A stretch of DNA of 64,000 nucleotides from Asparagopsis taxiformis. Its lineage: Eukaryota; Rhodophyta; Florideophyceae; Bonnemaisoniales; Bonnemaisoniaceae. Below, one piece after another: positions 40,939 through 53,500 of this stretch. The position numbers and the translations under genes were made by a program. Where the stretch lies: positions 1 to 64,000 of the forward strand of contig JALQPE010002300.1 of NCBI GenBank assembly GCA_030407315.1, read 5' to 3'. Within the stretch, counting starts at the first letter, position 1, and each line of letters starts with the position of its first letter. Under the pieces are notes generated by a model. The model searched no databases. It saw only the letters and a list, made by a program, of their open reading frames with translations, and was not told the DNA's origin.

Positions 40939-43900
40939 CTAGCTGTCGGAAAACTGTTCTTCCTCTTCGTCGTCAGTATAATAGGGATCTAGATATCCAG
41001 GTTCTCCCGGCAGAAGAGGCACTACCGGGGCCCCACCCGGTGTGTGCATTATATCCTTGCGAGGTTCTGTCGTCTTCATCCCCATGATTCCGAGCTGCCC
41101 TGTCTTCGGCCTACGATCTTTCTTGACCGGGATGGGAACAACTGTCTTGTGGCGAACATTGACAGGTGCCGGTTGACTTTGCCCGGCAGACCGGCGCGGA
41201 GCATTGGGGATTACTTCTTCTTTGAATCCCAACCGCCTGATGAAACCAAACGAAACATTGTCGGGAATCGGATACGACGCATTCCTGAAATACGTGTGAT
41301 ACCCCGTTGTCGTGTGTGACACAACTCTGTCGACATGCCCTGCCCCGGCATGTTGTACATGGCCGTGACCGATGAAGACTGAACGTGGCGGAACGATTAC
41401 CTTCTTCAGCTTCATCGTCTTGGCGTACATATCTAATTCCAGCGCTTTGGAAAAGACGTACTTGTGGGACCCTGGACACACCCAGATAGGGAATGGGTCA
41501 TCTCCGTTGGCAATAACAAAGTAACCCGGAAGTTGATCTTTGCGGTCGCGAGGAGGAACAGGGAAATCATTGTGTAGGACCTGCCGAGGACACCCCTTTC
41601 CCGTTATCAAAAACCGTCCCCCAGATGCCGGCATGACAAGTTTTTCTCCCGGTAAACCGCACTCTTCCAGCCCTATCAGCCGGACAAGGATTCCCAACCA
41701 CACATCCAGCAGGGCTCGCCGCGTCACAAACTTGAACCGGTCGATATGCGTCTCATCGTTCTCGGCATAGTCAACCAGGCAGTGGCGCGTAGACGTGAAG
41801 CGAGCCCTCCCCTCATTCCGGTTCTTCTCATCTGTTTCATCGTCCCCTGTATTGACAATGGGACTCCACAGTTGCCGGTTCCCAGGGTCCTTGTGCACCT
41901 GCTTCCCCTCCCATGTTCCCGAGAAGTACCGAAACAATTCCTGGCTAGAAATTTCTTCCATGAGACCCAAGTCAAATGGGAACTTGTCCGACGCATCGAG
42001 GTAGCTTACATCCGCGAAATTGTGCATCACCGTATACCCTCGCTCGTTGATTTCCGTTCGGCAATTGTGGAAGTACGCCATACCAGTGCCGGCCTCATAC
42101 GAATCCTTCCAGCTTGTAGACATTCGCACAACCTGGGCGAAGTCCAGCCTCGAGGGTAGAAACGTCGATGTAGGCTCACACATCGCCTTGGCAGCCATCT
42201 TCCACGCTGCGAAAAACATCGGATAGATGGTGTCGATCTCGAAAACAAGATGACGAGCCCGATGTTGTTCCGGAATATGCAGCCCCTCAAACACAGGGTC
42301 CATCGCCACTTGCTTCAAATACCTCACCTCTCTGCCCTCCTCATCGATTTCCACACTCTCCAATAACAACCTGAGCTCAATCGGGGGCAGACAGCCAACC
42401 CTCACCGATGCGATGACGTCCGCGGGACGCTGCGCCAGATGATGCCCTTCAGCTCGGTCTTTGACTTCGAAATCGTCAGGAAGAGATGGCATACGGTCGT
42501 CGAACAGGAGGTCGTGTTCAGAAGGAGAGTCACGAACGATGTAACCGTCTTCATCGACTTCCACTCCTTCCGGAACAGTGAATGTAATTGTCACTTCGCG
42601 GACCCCCTTGCTTTCGGCTTGGCCCTCGTCTGCACCCTGTTAGTCTTCCTCGTCCGAAGCGGTATGGACAGATTCTTGGTTGGAGGGAGTCGCACCAGCA
42701 CGTTGGTTATCTTGGGGGACAATCTCAACGGCAGAATCGGGGGAACGGGCGGAGTCTTCGTCAACCTCATCACCGGAAACAGTGGCTTGTTGTTGATCGG
42801 TGGCTTTATCAACAACGGCCTGCTCTTCTTCCCCGGCGGATTGTTATACCACAACCGGCTCTTCTTCCTCGAGGCGTGTGCTCCCCGTCGAGCGAAGTCG
42901 CTGTGAACGGCGGCGGATGCCATGCGAAGCAGGCTCATGTTCGACATTCCGCTGCTTCTTGTGAGTGAGTCTCACATTGGCAGCAGAAGGGCGGCGTTTG
43001 CGTCGAGCCTTAGTCTTCTCCTTCAATGTCGGATTGAAAAACTCTTTCAAGTTCGTTTCCAAATCCTGTAAACGCGTGGTTCTCCGTCGCATTCGAACCT
43101 CACTGCTCCGGTCGTCCCCTCTATACATTGCAATGGCATTGGTGAGATGCCATTGCAACTCCTTCGGCTGCTTAACCGACCCAATTGCCATCTCTGTGCT
43201 CAGAAATGACTTGCGCATAATACTCTTTGGGCGCCCAAACGCGGCGTACAGAGAATTTGCTATTGCAGTCACGCGACGGACGTATGTATAGAAGTCGTTC
43301 ACGTCAAAGCGTCCATCCGGACGTCCACCATGAGCAGGGTTCAAGTACTCCGAAAGACCACGCAAGACGAAGACAAAGTTTTCTTCCAGCAACTCGCGCA
43401 CTATCTTGTGGTCCAGGTGCGTTATCCCAATCTCGTTGCGGCGCTCGGAATTGTTCAGCTCACGCAACACGTCGTCGAGAACAGGATGCTTCAGCGTTGC
43501 TATAGCCAAACGCGTCCACCGCCGGGCCGTGTTCGTTGAATTCATCATCCCCATGAACTGCGCCTCGAACAATGTTCGGATGACATCAGACTCACGCAAG
43601 TCGCCAGCGTTTTCCACGTTATTTGCAACAGCAATCGTACGAATGAACTGCTGGATGGACGACAAGATTCGAACCAGGGAGCGCTCCGTCAGTTGCGTCC
43701 CAGTCGTATGGTTCGACTCTGCACTCTTGTGGATGATCTCATGAGGCTGAAGATCACTGTTGTCCTTGCGGTGAAGGTAGTACACATCCAGAGGCTGAGT
43801 AACCCAGCGCAAGCGGTTTGCGTCCTGTGGCAGCTTGGTTCTGTGCATACGGGTGAGGCGCGTGAAGTCATCGGCAATGCTATGCATAGCATTGAGACGA

Positions 43901-44922
43901 TGCAGTCCGTCGATCACGGTCACGTTCGCATTGGCATGGAATTTGCCATTCTGGAACAGACGCGTGTCGACGGGCAGATGCGTGTTCTGCGACCTCAGCA
44001 CCGTCACAGTGATACGCGAAGAGCTCACATACCCCACAGCCAACATATTGTTGCGCAGGTCCTCCACGTGGTCTTCTTTCACATCGCGAAGGGTCACGGC
44101 CGGTTCCACTAGCTGCCTCACCAACACAGTCGCTCCTTCTCCGACGTAATCCGACGTCACAAACTTGGGCACCGTAATTTGCGTCCTCTGCTGCTCACGA
44201 ATGCTTTCCGCCACCTTCGGTTCGTCGTCCACCTCGGTTACGTCCTGCGTAGTAGTTTCGGTGACGTTGGAGCGAGCAGGGTGCTTCGTGCCTCCACTGG
44301 AGGCTCTAGCAGAGCGAGCAGGGTGCTTCGTGCCTCCACTGGAGGCTCTGGCAGAGCGAGCAGGGCGCTTCGTGCCTCCCGAAACCGGGACGGAGCGTGC
44401 TGGATGCTTCGTACCCCCCGAACCAGTGATTTCGCCTGCTGGACCGGTACTGGGCATCCGTCCCGAGCTGGCCTGGTTCGTCGCTGCGTTGAAGTTTGAC
44501 GCTGCAGCAGGGGTACGAATGTCGCTAGGGCCATCCTCCGCAGCGGGGCGCATCATCCGAGTATCCCAAGGGTAAAACGCCGCGGCGTATGCTCCACCCA
44601 TCGTCTCCGGCGGTCCCTCGGCGCCATCAAACATGTACGGGAACGGGAGGTCCTTGAACTTGTCCTTAGTCGCAATGTTGCGCACGACGATATAGTCCGC
44701 CTCGTCGGTTTCCGGCAGCTTGTGGTTGTGCAGCGTGCGCGGAAGGCCAACATCACCACCAGCAGTGCTCACCGAAGCCGTCCCAATATGCACAGCCAAA
44801 CCGTCCACGTCCGCAAACAAATTGACATCGACGCCGCGCTTGAGTCCGCGCGACTCCGCTGACGCGCTCACTTCATCGCGGCAAGCCGTTGAAAACAAAC
44901 TGCTGAAATGCGTATCCGCCAT
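40939..44922 (-). pseudogene. ParB-like/PhyH-like gene, copy 2, with two nonsense codons
   Basis: Closely matches 14,950-18,882. From ATG 44,922 it reads 692 codons to TAA at 42,844-42,846, where copy 1 has CAA. A second in-frame TAA at 42,640-42,642 replaces AAA. Downstream the frame is intact to the stop near 40,939, and the HND, PGSHK and distal-His motifs of the dioxygenase are unchanged. It has one extra 14-residue basic repeat (RASSGGTKHPARSA type), a 2-residue insertion after PDDFE, and a few substitutions. Both stops fall in the disordered acidic linker between the ParB and dioxygenase halves, so separate half-proteins are conceivable. Confidence 0.9.
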
Positions 44923-45270
44923 GGTTGTTGAGTTGGAAAGGAAAAGAGATGGTTGACGTTGACGTATTCGAGTGATGTGGATGGTAGGTTTCACGTTAAG
45001 TTGAAGAATGGTCGTGAACGCCAATCGCTGGAAATAATAACACAATACAACCGAAATTTTGTTAGGTACACACCTATCGTGACCGCTGGAATGCAAGAGA
45101 GGCAATAGAGATGTGAGTGTCCGTTCGGAACGGGCCCGAGTCGGGCTCTCGAAACCTTACGAGGTGGCGTGAAGCAGGCAGTGTCCTTGATGTGTAATGT
45201 GTTAAAATTACAGCTGTCAAGCTAGGCGGCTTTTGGGGCGGCTTCGAGCACCCCTTTATCCGGGTAAAAC
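44923..45270 (-). promoter_or_regulatory. Leader and junction of ParB/dioxygenase copy 2
   Basis: Inverse match to 14,603-14,949, including the ACAGCTGTC junction. To its right lies the 8.3-9.7-kb type sequence, which in copy 1 adjoins the coiled-coil gene instead. Confidence 0.55.
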
Positions 45271-45436
45271 CCTGATTTGAGTTAAAATTTGGGCTATTCT
45301 CAAAAACATGCACATGTGAACATGTTTTTGAGATGGGGGTGTGCCGTACGGCACAATCGACCCGCCCAAATCGTTGATTTTTTACAATTTTTTTGCTGCC
45401 CGAAATTCTACAATTTATGGGCTGGCCAGTAATGCA
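45271..45436 (+). repeat. Double-hairpin repeat HR13
   Basis: Counterpart of HR1, with the same stems and palindrome. Confidence 0.95.
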
Positions 45437-46557
45437 ATAGCTATCTGCTCTAAACCGATTCTAACCAGCAGAAAGAATCCTCTCCATGACGATGCTCTCG
45501 AATTGAGTGCAATGCAACGGACTCCCTCCAAGAGAACGATAAAGCATCGTCTTTTCCAAGGCATTTCCGTACGAAAAATAATCGAAAAACATATTTGACT
45601 TTAACCTAACAGCTATCGCGAGCACCGTACTCAGCTATATTTCCTCTGTAATTTCCTTCCTCCAACCAATCAATAGCCGCTTGGTCACAGGCTTAAAAGC
45701 CTTCCACTATCTGTCCTATCCATCGAAGACCCTCGGAGGGTTCGATCCAGGCCTTGATCACCCATGATGGGTGTGCAACCCGAGAAAACGAAAATGGAAC
45801 ATATTGCGACAGGGACGAGATATCATTCAATGAAAGAGAAGTTCTCTTTCGTTTACTTTTTTCTAACAAGATTCTAAACGTCTACAAACCCTATGTCGTC
45901 CGTCCGTTTTCATCCCGGAGAGATGTGGATGTGAGGTAAGACGCAGTGGTGATGTTGTGTTGATTCCCACAGACGGAGGTGGAGGAGGTGGCTACGGAGG
46001 AAGCCTGGAGAACTTGTCCGGTACTGACATCTCACATGTTGAACATGTGAGATGTCAGTACCCATGGATGAGAAGAAAAACATGTTCAGGTCCGGTTCGG
46101 ATATTCTTTCCATTAACGGAGGTGGAGGAGGCTATGGTGGAAGCCTGGAGAACATGTGAGATGTCAGTACCCATGAATCACAAGAAGAACATGTTGAGGT
46201 GCGGTTCGGATATTCTTTCCATTAACGGAGGTGGAGGAGGCTATGGTGGAAGCCTGGAGAAGAATAGAATAGTCCTATACCCATGGATCACAAGAAAACG
46301 TTGTTGGGCTCCTTTTCGAAGCCCATTCGTCTCTTGAATAAATTTAGCACCCAAATCATATACGATTGCCGAGTTGACACCCCGTATGTCTCGTTGGTAG
46401 AAATAGCAGGGGTTCCACCACTCAGCTGGCGGGAAGTAGTTACTGATTATATGAGATATGGCTTAGCTCCCGCCAAAACCGATAGCTCTGGGCTCAGGTT
46501 CTCCAAATGTGGTTATACGAATGTGTTCTGACAATGCTAGAAGACGAATATCTGCAT
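45437..46557. other. Spacer HR13-HR14, counterpart of 8.47-9.56 kb
   Basis: Aligns throughout with the copy-1 spacer. It carries extra palindromic segments at 45,730-45,740, 45,759-45,773, 45,832-45,850 and 46,020-46,062 that copy 1 lacks. The Gly-codon repeat and a 58-codon frame (46,161-46,337) are present. Confidence 0.7.
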
Positions 46558-46722
46558 CCTGATTTGAATTAAAATTTGGGCTATTCTCAAAAACATGCAC
46601 ATGTGAACATGTTTTTGAGATGGGGGTGTGCCGTACGGCACAATCGACCGCCCAAATCGATGTTTTTTTGCAATATTTTTGCTGCCCGAAATTGTAGAAT
46701 TTCTGGTCTGGCCAGCAATGCA
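46558..46722 (+). repeat. Double-hairpin repeat HR14
   Basis: Counterpart of HR2. The following 366 bp (46,723-47,088) are the gene leader and contain two adjoining palindromes at 46,803-46,816 and 46,818-46,831 that are absent from copy 1. Confidence 0.95.
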
Positions 46723-47088
46723 TCTGAGCTGGACATCCCCATGTCCAGTGGCCGTCCGGATGTCGCTCACCTGGTAAGCGTGATGCACCTGTGACAACCT
46801 ATGTGACTGCAGTCACAGCCGCCATGGCGGCCGTGCAGTACAACCCTCAAAGACAGGGAATCACAATCTTTTTAAAATTTTTGTCTACCACGTATCCGTC
46901 ACAACTTATTACCTACACCGGTTACGGGTTTCAAGACCTTTCCAGTGCTGTGTACCCGTATACTCTGTTCCGTTCGATATCAACCAGTGTTCCTCACGAA
47001 AGAGTGCAAACGTCACGAGATACGTCGTCAAATTTGACTGTCTCGCCGAGCGGTCGCCATCCTGTACCGAATTTCCACTCATTCCATT

Positions 47089-48210
47089 ATGACGAATAAG
47101 CGCAGGCGCAACAGCAATCCGATCGTTGACGACGCAACCGTGCCAATTCTGCGCGAACCCGCTAGCCCTTGGGAGGATTCTAGTGACATGGGTACACGTC
47201 GAAACGTAGGTCGCGCCGCCCGCGAAACTACTCTCGCTGGCAAAGACTTCCTCCGCCTCTTGTTGGATTTGTTCGCCCACTCAAGTTTCGCAGACTTGAC
47301 GGACAAGCCGGGAGGTTTCACATACGCGGACCTTGGCGCTTGGGTTGCGCAGGGCACAGAAGAACAATTTCTGGCGCTGCAAGGTCGACTCAGCATGGCC
47401 TTCAGCGGTCGTTCGAAGAATGCTGGAGTCGAGGCGGATGTTGCCGAAATCGTCATGGCAGAGATGAACGTTGAGCGAGCCAAGCAGACTGTTCGTCTGG
47501 CATTACCGATTGCCGAGTTTTCAAGACAGGATGAGCGTATCGGGCAATGGGTTGAGCACTGCATCCTTTCTGGGATCGTGCCGCAGACCTTCCTTATTGG
47601 ATGTAACATGCTTCCTTCGCCACTACAGGCGCCGCAGCGCGGGGAACCAAGCGCCTTCGTTCTTGCTCCACCGGAAACGTTCGAGGTATTGATGTATTTC
47701 CAAGCGTTGTCTATCATCCGAAATCACAACAAGAACCTGCCGCGTCGCCGAATAGGCGACGCGGCCGAGGAGGGGAACGAAGCCGCACGCGTCCCAGCCC
47801 ATCGGAAAAGCACTAATCGAGCTTGTTACGTGGTTCAAGTTTTATACCATGCTTGGACCGATGTGGCCTTCGCCGCAAAGTTTTCCAGCTTCGAAGAGTT
47901 GATGGCGCCGTACATCATTTTCGACAGCAGTGAGCATTGGTTTGACGTGCTCGATGAAGGTCTATTCGCACCGATAGAGCAGAAGCTAGATCTCTACCAC
48001 GACAAAGCTCCCCTATCTCATCCTGATGGATATGGTGGAAAAGTAGAGACAAGAACCAGTGCGCAGCACAGTGCATTTAGGGACCTTGTGAGGAAGTTCT
48101 TCGACCGGTTGCAGTTTCTTATCGTCAACCCGGACCTGTACACCTGGCCGGAGTCCGACCGCTGGGGGGCGCTGGAAATATACTTGTCAAGCGGAAATCC
48201 AGACAAGCTG
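47089..48210 (+). pseudogene. Methyltransferase-SET gene, copy 2, 5' fragment
   Basis: 374 codons, about 97% identical to the start of the protein at 10,078, covering only the helical N-terminal domain. It is cut after CCAGACAAGCTG by the LTR of copia element X. The methyltransferase and SET parts are not found elsewhere in the window as a continuation. Orientation relative to its ParB/dioxygenase neighbour is divergent, whereas copy 1 is tandem. Confidence 0.95.
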
Positions 48211-48622
48211 TGTTGATGTGGGCACCTCAGAATGGCTTGTGGTTTCCAGCTGGATTCCAAGTGTGAGTACTATTGGAATTTGATACAATATGGATTATTG
48301 ATTACTTGCATTGTTGTGCCTGTAGCGAAGGATCTAGTGGACTATGTGAAATCTAACCCCGTAGACTTTGTTCAGGGCAATGAGCTGGTGATTTTACCAT
48401 TTTGGTCGAATCGGGATTGACACGTGGATACCGATCCGGATTCGGGCCATCTAGGGTTACGCCGTCGTGTATGCGGCGCGCTGCAGGTTGGAACTCTGAA
48501 AATCGGAAATTGTAAATTCCAGTAGTATAAGTAGTGGTGTTGCGAGGCGATCCGATAGTAAACCAAGTCAAGCGACATCTTTCCTTCTCTTCTCAACCTC
48601 TCCAACTGTCTCAACCTTCACA
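48211..48622 (+). mobile_element. 5' LTR of copia element X
   Basis: 412 bp, TGTTGATG...CTTCACA. The left edge is exact by comparison with the uninterrupted gene in copy 1. The possible target sequence AGCTG precedes it, but the 3' end of X is missing, so the duplication cannot be verified. GGTTATGGGCCCAG, the half-tRNA primer site, follows at 48,623-48,636. Confidence 0.85.
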
Positions 48623-48636
48623 GGTTATGGGCCCAG

Positions 48637-49422
48637 AGTATCAACTATAGCAGATTCAATCGCTTCCTGCTTCGGTCTCAGTTCTCAGTTTTGTTGCTCG
48701 TGTTGCTCTATCTCAGTGTCCGGTCTCTGTTTGTCTCAGTTTTGTCTCAGTCTGTCTCTGTTGTCCGTGATTGTCCCTATCGATCGTGTTGATCTTGTCT
48801 CTGTGTCACCACCTCGGCTCGTCTCCGCACGAATTCAGTTCCGCCCGTCTTCGTGTGGCCCGCCCGTGTGTGTTTGTCGTCTCCGGTGCAAGTAACTTCG
48901 GTTCTTCACCGGTCCGCCAGTGACTTTGTTGACCTTGTGATTGACTGTCCCAGTATCCCAGAGCAGACTGAGTGAGTGTCCGAGTGTTCCTGACCCTTCC
49001 GTGTTCTCGTAGAGTTCACGTGCCGCGCACCCTTCCTGCAAGAGTCTAGCTTGGATTTACTGGTGAAAGCTTATGCTCAGTGAGTAACCTCCTTGGGACG
49101 ACTCGTAAGGATTATATGCGCTTGTGTCTGTGTGCGCACGACCAAGTGAGGCAGCTGTAGTCGCATCTCGCCGGGAGAGTGCGTTCCCGGGGTCACAGAG
49201 TCCGACTCTGAGGGGGTGTCCTTATTTCCCCGATACCAGAACCAACCCAACTCTCTGCTTCTATTGGTGTCGAGACATCTCCACCACCACATCACCATCC
49301 CAAAATTTTGAACGTCGAGACTATCTCCGTTCGAGTCGATTCACTGCTTCTACAATCGAATTGTTTGCCTCCGCTCACGTGCTTTTCGTTTCATCTGCAC
49401 CCTGCTCCTCTACTTTGGCACA
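48637..49422 (+). other. Leader of element X
   Basis: TC-rich with repeated TGTCTCAGT/TCTCAGTTTTGT wording near 48,680-48,760. No gene. A possible donor AGTGAGTAACC lies near 49,080. Confidence 0.4.
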
Positions 49423-50565
49423 ATGTCCGACACCGACAATGACGTTGGAACCTCTGGCTCCATCAAACTTCCCCGCTTTCACGGTCGTCGTGATGAGGAC
49501 TATGGCTTGTGGCGTCTTCGCCTCCGTGCTGCATGTCGTGTCAGGGGTGTCTGGTCTGTTGTTGACCCCAATGCTGCCTCTTCTGCAAGCTCCGCTTCCA
49601 CTGCCGACTCCATCATCGACGCTTCCAAACGTCTCTCGAAGCGCGAAAAGGCCTCTGGAATCATCATTACCGCCCTCGGCGACTCTCCTCTTCGCGTTGT
49701 CATTGATGCCGACGATGATCCAGCTCGCATGCTTCAGCTTTTGGATGCCCGGTATGCTTCCAGTCGCACTGTCTCTCGCATCGTAGTGCAAACACAGCTG
49801 TTTCGTATGAGGTACTCTGGCCAAGACATGGCCGCGTATGTTGACCAGTACACATCTCTGTTTGCTCAACTGGAACGCATGGGTAAGGGCGCTGGCATTC
49901 CGGAGGCTCACAAGGCACCGATGCTGCTTGCGTCTATCGATCCTTCGAGTGAATTGGAAGTCACTGCTGCCGCATTGCGCACTAAGGACGTCGAAGAGCT
50001 CACCTGGGACTATGTTGCTACCACCCTCATCGATGAGTACAACGCAAAAAATCTCAATATGGCTGAGTCCAAACGTCGCCGCCGAAAGAAGAGAGCTGGC
50101 ATTGCTAAATCAAACCAGCAAGCTCATCTTTCTCATCTCTCCGACTCCGACTCTGACGTTCCATCCGATCTCCGGGGTGCCGCCAAAGCATTTGCTGCTG
50201 CTCTCAACGTCTCCAAAGCATCCTCATCAAAGCGCAATGCCGTTCGCTGCGACTTCTGTGAGCGTCCTGGACACACACAAGACCGCTGCTACATCAACCC
50301 CCACAATCCAAACAACCATCTTTCTCCTGATATCATGAAGAAAATCATTGCATCTTCATCAGACACAAAACATGACACCTCTCTTGTCAGTGTTGAGAAG
50401 AAGGTGAACAAATCCGGGAAGGTTGAAATTGCTGCAGTCAGTGTGGAACGAACAACAGTGAAGCCGCCATGCGACAATCGGTGCTATGCAGACTCCGGAG
50501 CAACCACCCATGTGTGCCACTCATTGTCTGTATTCGTCCCTGGCTCCATCTATCACATCATGTGA
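49423..50565 (+). CDS. Copia Gag and start of protease, element X
   Basis: 380 aa from ATG 49,423 (MSDTDNDVGTSG). The N-terminus (KLPRFHGRRDEDYGLWRLRL) matches the Gag of Ty1/copia elements. The zinc knuckle CDFCERPGHTQDRC (C-x2-C-x4-H-x4-C) lies near residue 277. The protease active site YADSGATTHVC is near residue 356, shortly before a frameshift ends the ORF. Sequence and LTR differ from Y and Z, so X is a separate copia family. Confidence 0.85.
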   Translation: MSDTDNDVGTSGSIKLPRFHGRRDEDYGLWRLRLRAACRVRGVWSVVDPNAASSASSASTADSIIDASKRLSKREKASGIIITALGDSPLRVVIDADDDPARMLQLLDARYASSRTVSRIVVQTQLFRMRYSGQDMAAYVDQYTSLFAQLERMGKGAGIPEAHKAPMLLASIDPSSELEVTAAALRTKDVEELTWDYVATTLIDEYNAKNLNMAESKRRRRKKRAGIAKSNQQAHLSHLSDSDSDVPSDLRGAAKAFAAALNVSKASSSKRNAVRCDFCERPGHTQDRCYINPHNPNNHLSPDIMKKIIASSSDTKHDTSLVSVEKKVNKSGKVEIAAVSVERTTVKPPCDNRCYADSGATTHVCHSLSVFVPGSIYHIM

Positions 50566-53500
50566 GCCACGCACAATCAAGCTCGCGGACAACTCCTCTG
50601 TCACTGCTACACAGTCTGGAGATGTTCTGATACCGTTCGAGCATGTCAACTTGCGTCTCTCTGATGTACTATTGGTGCCGGGTCTCGGATACAATCTTGT
50701 GTCAGTTGGTCGAATGTGTGACAAAGGAGTCAATTCATCTTTCGACTCTGGTCATGTGCATCTCTCTCGAGCATCGGATGGAATGGAAATCGGGAGTGGT
50801 CACCGTGACAGACAGTCCGGGTTGTATGTTTTGCCACAACCGGAGGAGGCTGCACCCATTTCTGGAACTGCCCTTGTCTACTGCTTCCGAAACGGAGTTA
50901 TGGCACAGGAGACTCGCACATGTCAACTTCCGAGACCTGTCTGATGTGCACAAACACACGACTGATGTTCCACAATTGCAGCCTTCCAGCGATGTATGTC
51001 GGGCGTGCCGTCTTGGCAAAGCACACAAACTTCCGTTCACCAGCCACTTTGCTACCAGCTCCAGTGTCGGGGACATCCCGGACATCATCGGACATCATTG
51101 GTCCTCTTCCGCTATCGTTCCCCGATGGTCACCGCTATGCAGCCTCGTTTCTGGATGATCATTCACGGTTTCTGTTCTTCGGAATGATGCAGTGCAAAAG
51201 CGATATAGCCGATGTGTACACGGGAGTTTGCAACCAACTGGGAAATGCAGGTTTCAACGTGGGTCGTGTGCATTCGGATTGTGCAAAGGAGTATGTGAGT
51301 TTGCAAGATGCCTTCCGGGGGGAGGGAGTGGAAAAGACATTCTCTCCACCATACACTCCTGAGCACAATGGAATTGCCGAGCGTGCCAATCGCACCGTTA
51401 TTGAGGCGTCCAGGTCTCTGCTCATCCAGGCTAATCTTCCGAGTTCATTGTGGCCGTTTGCTCTGAAACACGTTGTGTACGTCCGCAACCGCATCCCACA
51501 CTCTGCCATTAAGTCGACTGCATTCGAGGTTGTTCATGGTACAAAACCATCACTGAAGGATATCAAAGTGTTTGGATGCTCGGCATACGTGCTACGTCTT
51601 CCGCGAGGATCGAAGTTTGAGCCTCGAGCGGTGGAAGGTGTCCTTCTGGAGTGTCTGCCACACGGGATCTACAGAGTGTTGGTGATTCAGGACTCGTCTG
51701 CAAACATTATTGAGTCTCGCCATGTCACCTTTGACGAGAATCGCTTCCCTGGAGCACCTGACCTTGAGCACTGCATTTCTGACGAAGCCGATTCAGACTC
51801 GGATGTATCCAGTGACACTGTTTCAGATGTTGGCATATCATTTGACGATTTGACGGTACCCATGAAGCTAGGAACCCTCCCGTCACGGATCAGGACTCCA
51901 GCTCGCACAAATCTATTGGCAAAGATTCATTCACCAGCGATGAAGATGAGTGGGATGACGCAACTTCCAATGATGATGATGCATGTGGTGATGGTGCTAC
52001 CGAACCTACGCAAAACAACGATACTCTGGGTGATGGAGATGGTTCACAAAGGCGTTACCCGGTCCGAGAGCGTAAACGTCCTCAGGCGTGGTTCATGCTA
52101 ACCTCTGCTCAACGTGATGGTGCAATCGAGGTCACTACTAGCGATGAACCAACCCTTCGAGAGGCAATGAACGCCACTCCTTCCGAGTGTGACTTGTGGA
52201 AGCAGGCCATTGATGACGAGTTCAAGTCATTGAAATCCAAGTGCACATGGACTCGAGACGACTCACCGGGTGCACAGCCTCTACCTACTCATATTGTTCT
52301 CAAGGTGAAACGCAACTCGGATGGTACAGTGGATCGGTTCAAAGCACGCATCGTTGCTGGTGGTAACTTCCAGACCTATGGCACAGACTACATGGAAACG
52401 TATGCCCCTGTGGTGTCCTTCAGCCTCGTTCGCACATTCCTCTACATTGCTATCATGCTGCAACTCTATGTGGCACAGCTGGATGTGAAAACAGCTTTCC
52501 TCAATGGAGACCTGGACGAGGATGTGTGGGTAATGTCTCCTCGCGGAGTACCCGGTGTGCGGTGTGAGAGCTATCGTCTGCTCAAAGCACTTTACGGTCT
52601 GAAGCAAGCTCACCTTGCGTGGCACAAACGTCTGTACAGTGACTTGGAGACGCTCGGATTCACAGAACTTCCCAGTGCCCCATGCGTGTTTGTCAGGGCA
52701 TTATCACCCGGAAAATGCTTTGTCCTGGTATACGTGGATGACTTGATTGTGATGAGCACTTCAGAACGTGAGTTGGGCACAGTGGTGAACTGCCTCAAGG
52801 AGTTGTACGAAGTTCGAGTGAGTGACAACGCCGACTTCTTCCTTGGAGTTCAGCTTGAGTGGAAACGTGGAAGGGATGGCCAATCTCAGTTGTTGCGTCT
52901 GTCTCAGCCCTTGTACACCCGAAGCGTCCTTCGCCGATTCGGAATTGTAGCAGGTAGAAAATCCGCTAGAGCGGCAAACCACCCGACAGGTGTCCCGAGC
53001 CTCGGTAGAGGAAGTGGTAGAGCAGATGAACCTTATAGTATACCCAGCGGGTAGTCTCGTATGAGAGAAGGGGATCGCTACCCGGAAGGGGTTAGGCGAA
53101 TAGGAATGCTCACGCTAGGGGCGTATAGATGGAGCGAGTGACGTAATCCGTCGAGCTGTTAGCTAACCCTAAGGTTGTCCCTGAGAGGGTTAAACACTAG
53201 GTATGCAAACACAGTTCCAATGGGTCGTAATTCCACTTGAGTTTACGTTACTCTAGAAACCGTGCCTACTGGCTATTCCAGTGGCGGTTTTATACTAAGT
53301 CTACTGTAAGCTAGGGTTAGTGGTTAGGAATAAATATCCAGTTAGTGACCAATCAGAACCCAGTTACTGGCGCCCGCCTACCCGCGAGGTTATTGCCAAT
53401 AGGCTTACATTGTAATGTATGGCTGATCAGCCTAAGTTAAAGTTTGCCCCTTGTGGGGTCTTGGCCGGGGCCGATAGGCCCGAGTGGGGTATTTGCAGCC

